Shown piece by piece: positions 58,895-64,000 of a stretch of DNA of 64,000 nucleotides. A program made the position numbers and the translations under genes. Under the pieces are notes generated by a model that saw nothing but the letters and a program-made list of their open reading frames with translations, was not told where the DNA came from and made no database searches. The DNA comes from NCEH01 sp002257205. Its GTDB lineage: Bacteria; Pseudomonadota; Alphaproteobacteria; Rhizobiales; Xanthobacteraceae. The stretch is from NCBI RefSeq assembly GCF_043195105.1, contig NZ_JBAFWO010000002.1; one strand, given 5' to 3'. The first letter of the stretch is position 1. Each line of letters starts with the position of its first letter.

Positions 58895-59533
58895 ATGATC
58901 GATTTCTCATTGTCCGCAAAACTGTTTGCGGCCCTGTTTGCCATCATGGGTCCGCTCAGCATTGCGCCGATTTTCCTGGCGCTGACGGCCGATGCCACGC
59001 CCGCCACGCGGCGCAGCACCTTGATCGCCATGATCGCGACAGTGAGCATCGGCGCGCTGGTCTGCGCGCTCGCCGGGCATGCGCTCCTGGGGCTGTTCGG
59101 CATCAGCGTGTCGCATTTCCGCCTCGCCGGCGGATTGATCGTGCTGCTGATCGCCCTCTCGATGCTTAGCGGCGACGATCATCCTTCGCACCATGGTGCC
59201 GAGGAGGAGCAGGAGCATTTCAAGTCGGTTGAGAATGCGGGCGTCTATCCGCTCGGCCTGCCGATCGCGCTCGGGCCCGGTGCCATGGCGACGATCATCA
59301 TTTTCGCCCAGTCCGCGCAGGAGCCCAGCGACATCGCCGCCTTCTATATCGGCCTGATCGGCTATCTGATCTTTTTCGCCGGCGCGATGGCCATCACGCC
59401 ATGGCTCGGCTCGCGGCTCACGCCGACCGCGCTCTCCATCTCCAAGCGCTTGATGGGCATCATCCTGGCCGCTATCGCCATGGAAATGATCGCGGGCGGG
59501 CTGGGCGCGATATTTCCCGGCTGGATGAAATGA
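58895..59533 (+). CDS. MarC family integral membrane protein
   Basis: A 212-residue inner-membrane protein with about six helices (LFAALFAIMGPLSIAPIFLA at the N-terminus) and the MarC stretches YPLGLPIALGPGAMATIIIF and ISKRLMGIILAAIAMEMIAG. Function is unresolved; the old link to multiple antibiotic resistance is not supported in E. coli. A His/Glu-rich cytoplasmic loop (DDHPSHHGAEEEQEH) is present. An AAGGGG seven bases before the ATG at 58895 sets the start; the longer frame upstream is not native. Confidence 0.9.
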   Translation: MIDFSLSAKLFAALFAIMGPLSIAPIFLALTADATPATRRSTLIAMIATVSIGALVCALAGHALLGLFGISVSHFRLAGGLIVLLIALSMLSGDDHPSHHGAEEEQEHFKSVENAGVYPLGLPIALGPGAMATIIIFAQSAQEPSDIAAFYIGLIGYLIFFAGAMAITPWLGSRLTPTALSISKRLMGIILAAIAMEMIAGGLGAIFPGWMK

Positions 59534-59658
59534 TACGCGGCGCCGCGCGTCGGAAACGCGTCGCCTGATCCGCACCTGCGGGTCCGGCTGGCCCCTGCGC
59601 TCTTGGTGCGACGCATGCGGCATCCTAGGCTGAGACTTGTCTTGCTTACGGATTCCCC

Positions 59659-60663
59659 ATGACCGACCGCACCCGCCATCTGCCGCTCAGCGGAAACGAC
59701 ATGCCCCGCTTCGGCGGCATCGCGACCATGATGCGCCTGCCGCACATCGCCGATCCCGCGCAACTCGACGCCGGTTTCATCGGCGTGCCGCTGGATGTTG
59801 GTACCTCGAACCGCGCCGGCACCCGCTTCGGGCCGCGCCAGATCCGCACCGAATCGGTGTTCGTGCGCCCGTACAATGTGGCGACGCGCGCCGCGCCGTT
59901 CGACAGCCTCGCGATCGCGGATCTCGGCGACGTCGCGACCAATCCCTACAGCCTGGAACGTTCGGTGGATCTCATCGAGGCGCATTTCGCCGGCATCTTC
60001 GCGAGCGGCTGCCGGCCGATGGCGCTGGGCGGCGACCACACCATGACGCTGCCGATCCTGCGGGCGGCGGCCAAAACTCACGGTCCGGTGGCGCTGGTGC
60101 ATGTGGATGCCCATGCGGACGTGAACGACACCATGTTCGGCGAGCGCATCGCCCACGGCACGCCCATGCGGCGGGCGCTGGAAGAGGGGTTGGTCGATCC
60201 CCGCTTCATGGTCCAGGTGGGGCTGCGCGGCTCGGGCTATGCGGCGGATGATTTCGACTGGCAGCGCGGCCTCGGCGTATGGGTGGTGCCGGCGGAGCGC
60301 TGCTGGCATCGCTCGCTCGCCGATCTGGCGCGCGAGATCCGTACCCGCTTCATGGGGCGGCCCACCTACATCTCGTTCGATATCGACAGCCTCGACCCCT
60401 CCATCGCGCCGGGTACGGGAACCATCGAGCCGGCGGGCCTCACCTTGCCCCAGGCGCTGGAACTGATCCGAGGCCTGCACGGGCTCGACATCGTCGGCTT
60501 CGACCTGGTGGAGGTCTCCCCGCCTTACGACACCACGGGCAACACGGCGCTGATCGGGGCGAACCTGCTGTTCGAGATGCTGTGCATCCTGCCGGGCGTC
60601 ACCTATCGCGACGCCCCGCACCCGCTCTCCTTCCGCCCCGACCTGCCGCCGGACTGGGTGTAG
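59659..60663 (+). CDS. Agmatinase/guanidinobutyrase-family ureohydrolase
   Basis: A 334-residue binuclear manganese enzyme that releases urea from a guanidino compound. Metal ligands: His127 (GGDHT), Asp150, His152 and Asp154 (VDAHADVND), and Asp241 and Asp243 (SFDIDSLDP). LDVGTSNRAGTRFGPRQIR is a typical substrate-loop stretch. The specific substrate (agmatine, guanidinobutyrate, guanidine and others) cannot be told from motifs. It stands on the plus strand between minus-strand genes, with no urease or transporter of its own in view; the branched-chain-type receptor at 62092 may be related. Confidence 0.9.
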   Translation: MTDRTRHLPLSGNDMPRFGGIATMMRLPHIADPAQLDAGFIGVPLDVGTSNRAGTRFGPRQIRTESVFVRPYNVATRAAPFDSLAIADLGDVATNPYSLERSVDLIEAHFAGIFASGCRPMALGGDHTMTLPILRAAAKTHGPVALVHVDAHADVNDTMFGERIAHGTPMRRALEEGLVDPRFMVQVGLRGSGYAADDFDWQRGLGVWVVPAERCWHRSLADLAREIRTRFMGRPTYISFDIDSLDPSIAPGTGTIEPAGLTLPQALELIRGLHGLDIVGFDLVEVSPPYDTTGNTALIGANLLFEMLCILPGVTYRDAPHPLSFRPDLPPDWV

Positions 60664-60677
60664 CCGTGCCGGGCGCG

Positions 60678-61994
60678 CTACGCGCCCAGCATGTCGCGCA
60701 AGGTTCCGCTGGGATACTCGCGCCGCAGGGCGCCGCGGGCCTGCAACAGCGGGACGACTTCGTCGACGAAGTCATCGAACGTATCCGGCAGAAAGGCGGG
60801 CGAGATCACGAAGCCGTCGGCAAGGCCGGCATCGACGATGCCCGCCAATTCGTCCGCCACATCCTGCGCCGTGCCGACGATGCGCGGGCACATGACGCCG
60901 CGCCCATAGACGCGCCCCGCCTCGGCAATGGTCATAGATCCGTCGGGGGCGATGCTGCGGAGCGCGGCGAAATTGCCCTGGCTGCCGGAGACCGCGATCT
61001 CATCCACCCGCGCATCCAGCGACAGGCTGGAGAAATCCGCATTGGCATGGGCGGCGAGCGTGGAGAGGCCGACGCGCGGATCGATCAGGGAATCATGCAA
61101 GTCGCGCTTCTCCTCCGCCTCGGCCCGGGTGCGGCCGATGAAGGGCATCACCGCCATCAGCACCTTGCTGGCGTCCGGCGCGCGGCCGGCCGCTTCCAGG
61201 GCGGCGCGCACGTCCCGCGTGAAGACGCCCATGCGTTCCCGGTTCGGCTGAAGGGCGAAAATCACCTCCGACCAGCGCGCCGCGAACGCCTTGCCCCGGC
61301 CCGACGATCCCGCTTGGATGATCACCGGCCGGCCCTGCGGGCTGCGTGGAATGTTCAGCGGCCCGCGCGACTGGAACCATTTCCCCTGATGGTTCACGTA
61401 ATGGACCTTGTCGGGGTCGGCATAAATGCCGTTGGCGCGGTCGAGCACCAGCGCGCCTTCCTCCCAGCTGTCCCAGAGCTTGAAAGCGACTTCCATGAAT
61501 TCGTCCGCGCGGTCGTAGCGCTCGTCATGGCCGAGGTGCGGCACCGAGCCGAAGTTCAGCGCCTCGCCATCGTTCATGGAGGTGACGACGTTCCAGGCCA
61601 CCCGCCCGCCGGAGAGATGATCCAGCGTCGCGAATTCGCGGGCGATGTTATAGGGCGCGTCATAGGTGGTGGAGCGCGTCGCCCCGAGGCCGATGTTGCG
61701 CGTCACCGCTGCCATGGCGCCGAGCACCGGCAGCGGATCCATGCGGGTCGCATCCTGATCGCCGAGCCGGATCCCGGTCTCCAGGCTCTCGCCATAGCGG
61801 TCGGCAACGGCGAGGCGGTCGGCGAAGAACAGGAAGTCGAACTTCCCGCGCTCCAGGGTTCGAGCGATATGGGCATAATGCTCGAGGCTGAGGAAAGCGG
61901 TCTCGTGCGCCGGATTGCGCCAGATGGCATGGCTGTGCACCACCGGGCCGGCAATGAGGAAGCCGCACAGATGCATGGGCTTGGGCTGTGTCAT
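60678..61994 (-). CDS. Second NtaA/SnaA/DszA-family FMN-dependent monooxygenase
   Basis: A 438-residue luciferase-like monooxygenase with LERGKFDFLFFADRLAVAD, ATLDHLSGGRVAWNVVTSMN, ALNFGSVPHLGHDERYDRAD and GRPVIIQAGSSGRGKAFA. It is clearly homologous to the enzyme at 53128 but diverged, so a different substrate is likely. No second flavin reductase is adjacent, so it may share the one at 52529. The minus-strand genes upstream encode a binding protein and an AhpD-like protein, hinting at one catabolic unit. Confidence 0.9.
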   Translation of the reverse strand: MTQPKPMHLCGFLIAGPVVHSHAIWRNPAHETAFLSLEHYAHIARTLERGKFDFLFFADRLAVADRYGESLETGIRLGDQDATRMDPLPVLGAMAAVTRNIGLGATRSTTYDAPYNIAREFATLDHLSGGRVAWNVVTSMNDGEALNFGSVPHLGHDERYDRADEFMEVAFKLWDSWEEGALVLDRANGIYADPDKVHYVNHQGKWFQSRGPLNIPRSPQGRPVIIQAGSSGRGKAFAARWSEVIFALQPNRERMGVFTRDVRAALEAAGRAPDASKVLMAVMPFIGRTRAEAEEKRDLHDSLIDPRVGLSTLAAHANADFSSLSLDARVDEIAVSGSQGNFAALRSIAPDGSMTIAEAGRVYGRGVMCPRIVGTAQDVADELAGIVDAGLADGFVISPAFLPDTFDDFVDEVVPLLQARGALRREYPSGTLRDMLGA

Positions 61995-62091
61995 GATGCG
62001 TCTCCGAGCGGCCTTTAAGGCACGCGTTCTCGTTGCGCGCGGAGGCTCTCCGCGCGCTGCTGGTGTTCGGGCTTGAAAAAAAGCTAGCGGA

Positions 62092-63315
62092 TCAGGAGAT
62101 CACGCCGACGATGGTGTTCTTGCCGCCCTTGACGACCTGAACCAGGAACGAGCGGTTGATCTGATCGCCCCTGGCGTCGAAATCGCAGCTTGCGCCGGCG
62201 CCGACGAACTTGATCTTCTTGCCGGCGCGGATCAGTTCGAGCCCCTTCACCACATCGTCCACTTCCTCGCCAGGCGGGTTGCAGACCTCGGGGATCGATT
62301 TTGCCCAGGTCAACGCATCGGAGGATTTCGCATGCTCCATGGCGAGCGCGGCGACGCTGATCTGGTCGTGGGCATTGCCGGCGAACAGGAACACGGTGCC
62401 GGCCGGGGCGCCCATCTCCTTCACGAACTTCTTGTAGGACGGGGTATCGAGCGGCGGGGCGGGCTGGAGATGATAGATCCCCTCGGCCACTTCCGGGCCG
62501 ACCGCCTGTAGGAACTTGCCTTCCGCATCGGCGCCGATGGACAGCGCCACGATCTTGGACTTGAAGCCGCCGCGATAGACTTCCTTGGCGATGGAGGTGA
62601 AATCGGTCAGCAGGGACAGGCAGAACACGCCGTCGGGATCGCCGCCGAAGGCTTTTTCCACCTCGGCGCGATAGGAGGGCTGGTCGGGATTGTACATCAC
62701 CACGTCCAGCACCGTGCCGCCGAGCTTGGCCATCTCCGCCTTGAAGGGCTCGATCATCGCCACCACGAACGGATTCTGCTGCGCCAGCACCACCACCTTC
62801 TTGGCGCCGATGGAATTCATCACCTTGGCGCCGGCCGGGCCCCAGGAGGTGCTCTTGGCCTGGAAGCGCCACACGAGGCCCTTGGTGTCGCCGTCGGTCA
62901 CCGAATTGGCCGAGCAGGAGACCATCTGAACCTTGTTGGCGGCCAGGATGATGGGCTTGGCGGCCAGCGCGATCGGGCTGCCCCAGAACCCGCCCACCAG
63001 TTCCACCTTGTTGACTTCCAACAGCTTCTTGGTGGCGGTGACGCCGACGGTGGGATTGGTCTCGGAATCCTCGATGAAGAGCTTGAGCTTGCGCCCACCG
63101 AGGATGCCGCCGGCCTCATTGACCTGCCCAAGAACCAGTTCGGCCGCTTTCTTCATGTCCGGCCCATAGGGGCCGGTGGCGCCCGAGAACGGCAGCACCA
63201 TGCCGAGCGGAATTTCGGCGGCCTGGGCGAACGCCGGCATCGCGGCGACGACGAAGGGGAGGGCGCCGAGGCCGGCAACGACCTGGCGGCGGGTAAGACG
63301 CGTCGACTGGCTCAT
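62092..63315 (-). CDS. Branched-chain-amino-acid-type ABC substrate-binding protein
   Basis: A 407-residue type I periplasmic binding protein. The N-terminal Tat-like signal RLTRRQVVAGLGALPFVVAA precedes IPLGMVLPFSGATGPYGPDM, and VNEAGGILGGRKLKLFIEDS is a family landmark. Ligands of this large family include amino acids, amides, urea and aromatic acids. It overlaps the AhpD-like gene by ATGA and is followed by the second monooxygenase gene. The permease fragment at 63896 belongs to the same transporter. Confidence 0.9.
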   Translation of the reverse strand: MSQSTRLTRRQVVAGLGALPFVVAAMPAFAQAAEIPLGMVLPFSGATGPYGPDMKKAAELVLGQVNEAGGILGGRKLKLFIEDSETNPTVGVTATKKLLEVNKVELVGGFWGSPIALAAKPIILAANKVQMVSCSANSVTDGDTKGLVWRFQAKSTSWGPAGAKVMNSIGAKKVVVLAQQNPFVVAMIEPFKAEMAKLGGTVLDVVMYNPDQPSYRAEVEKAFGGDPDGVFCLSLLTDFTSIAKEVYRGGFKSKIVALSIGADAEGKFLQAVGPEVAEGIYHLQPAPPLDTPSYKKFVKEMGAPAGTVFLFAGNAHDQISVAALAMEHAKSSDALTWAKSIPEVCNPPGEEVDDVVKGLELIRAGKKIKFVGAGASCDFDARGDQINRSFLVQVVKGGKNTIVGVIS

Positions 63316-63896
63316 GGCTGTTCTCCTGAGGTGGCTGGTTCTTCTTTTGGATGAAGGTTGAGCAAGGTTTCGGCGACGCCATCGTCGATCTGCAAGGCAT
63401 CGTTGAACCGGTTGAAGAAGCCGCAGAGCGCGATGCGGAACGTCAGCTCGACGATCTGCGCTTCGGAAAAATGCGCGCGCAATTGGGTGAACACGCCCGA
63501 GCGGATGCCCCAGGCGCGTTCGGTCACCAGCCGCGCATAATCGATGACCAGGCGATCGACCTCGTCGAAGGCCTCATGCTCGGCATCGGGAAGCTTCTCG
63601 ATCGCGTCGGCGGGAATTCCCTCCACGGCGAGCAGGGGGGCGTGATGCGAGACGCAATAGGGGCAGGCATTCAGCTTGGAGACCACCACCACTGCCAGCT
63701 CGATATAGCGCCAGGGCACGGCCTCGCGCGCCCGCAATTCCATGAGCATGCGGTAGATATGGTCGAGCGCCGGCGGCACGTGGGCGAGCACCGCCGCCTG
63801 ATCGGCGAAATCGGCATAGCCGCCGGCGAATTGCTCGTACACCTGCGCGATTTCGGGCGGCAGGGCCGTGGGGGGCAGTGGGGTTACGCGAGGCAT
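63312..63896 (-). CDS. AhpD/carboxymuconolactone-decarboxylase-family protein
   Basis: A 194-residue helical protein with the peroxidase-type CxxC-His motif NACPYCVSHH (Cys78, Cys81, His85). Such proteins reduce peroxides using the Cys pair. The order is LivH-like permease, this gene, receptor, monooxygenase. A role in dealing with peroxide by-products of the monooxygenase, or in catabolism, is inference. TGATG overlap with the permease gene and ATGA with the receptor gene imply co-translation. Confidence 0.88.
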   Translation of the reverse strand: MPRVTPLPPTALPPEIAQVYEQFAGGYADFADQAAVLAHVPPALDHIYRMLMELRAREAVPWRYIELAVVVVSKLNACPYCVSHHAPLLAVEGIPADAIEKLPDAEHEAFDEVDRLVIDYARLVTERAWGIRSGVFTQLRAHFSEAQIVELTFRIALCGFFNRFNDALQIDDGVAETLLNLHPKEEPATSGEQP

Positions 63897-64000
63897 CAGC
63901 CTTCTCCCTTCGCGTCGGGAAAGAATTCGGTCGCGCGCCGGCGCGGTTCCGCCACGAGGCCCTGCGGGCGCAGGATCAGCAGCAGCACGATGCCGATGCC
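63896..64000 (-). CDS. LivH-like branched-chain ABC permease, C-terminus only
   Basis: The last 34 residues are visible: GIGIVLLLILRPQGLVAEPR then RRATEFFPDAKGEG and stop. ILRPQGL is the classical end of LivH/LivM-type permeases. It runs off the window edge. TGATG overlap with the AhpD-like gene places it in the same operon. Confidence 0.75.
   Translation of the reverse strand, partial: GIGIVLLLILRPQGLVAEPRRRATEFFPDAKGEG

Noticed and set aside
59534..59658. Guanidine riboswitch upstream of the agmatinase-family gene
   Set aside because: I looked for paired ACGR-loop hairpins or a guanidine-I-like layout in the 125-base leader and saw none.
1..64000. CRISPR arrays, tRNA or rRNA genes, integrases and transposases
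   Set aside because: No regularly spaced identical repeats, no cloverleaf-like segments with CCA ends and no recombinase or transposase motifs were recognised.

Overview
The window is high-GC, densely packed DNA from an alphaproteobacterium. The best guess is the order Hyphomicrobiales (Rhizobiales), probably Xanthobacteraceae-like. Three things point there: a Paracoccus-type nar cluster with a fused NarK and a linked narR, sox genes, and dispersed hairpin repeats of the kind common in that order. Genus is inference. I saw no rRNA or tRNA gene, CRISPR array, prophage or complete insertion sequence.

Region 1 (1-16250), anaerobic nitrate respiration and NO defence. A minus-strand operon runs narK(fusion)-narG-narH-narJ-narI-PPIase-small ORF-moaA-mogA-(decayed membrane gene)-nnrS. 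It is divergent from the cysteine-free FNR-family regulator narR. A near-perfect FNR-type box lies between them. Next come hmp (NO dioxygenase) and the divergent nsrR, with two ATGCAT-type palindromes between them. A broken PAS fragment follows nsrR.

Region 2 (16253-24410), organophosphorus uptake and hydrolysis. A SorC-family regulator is divergent from phosphonoacetate hydrolase (phnA), a second alkaline-phosphatase-superfamily hydrolase and a complete Ugp-like ABC importer. Two palindromes lie in the divergent promoter and a strong terminator follows the operon.

Region 3 (24447-33473), mixed genes: a YciI-domain protein, a MarR-EmrA-EmrB efflux operon with an inverted-repeat operator, threonine aldolase, a PAS-GGDEF cyclase and a DUF2778 protein. 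A LysR regulator at the end leads into region 4.

Region 4 (32565-40839), an apparently uncharacterised catabolic operon: LysR, a creatinase-like M24 protein lacking both metal-binding Asp residues, a TRAP transporter (P-Q-M), DUF2848, an amidase and a DUF1445 hydro-lyase/D-glutamate-cyclase-like protein. A convergent histidine acid phosphatase follows.

Region 5 (42300-52494), a chimeric sulfur/molybdenum redox island: cytochrome c, a two-subunit IorAB-type molybdenum hydroxylase, flavocytochrome c sulfide dehydrogenase (fccAB), soxXYZA without soxB or soxCD, a small secreted protein, and an OmpR-type two-component system. Three intergenic regions share a triple direct repeat of a TGCGACA-like heptamer spaced 10 and 32-33 bp, a candidate operator set for that system.

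Region 6 (52529-64000), organosulfur-type uptake and oxidation: flavin reductase, an NtaA/SnaA/DszA-type monooxygenase, an SsuABC/TauABC-like importer and a GntR regulator. Then MarC, an agmatinase-family ureohydrolase, a second NtaA-type monooxygenase, a branched-chain-type binding protein, an AhpD-like protein and the C-terminus of a LivH-like permease cut by the window edge.
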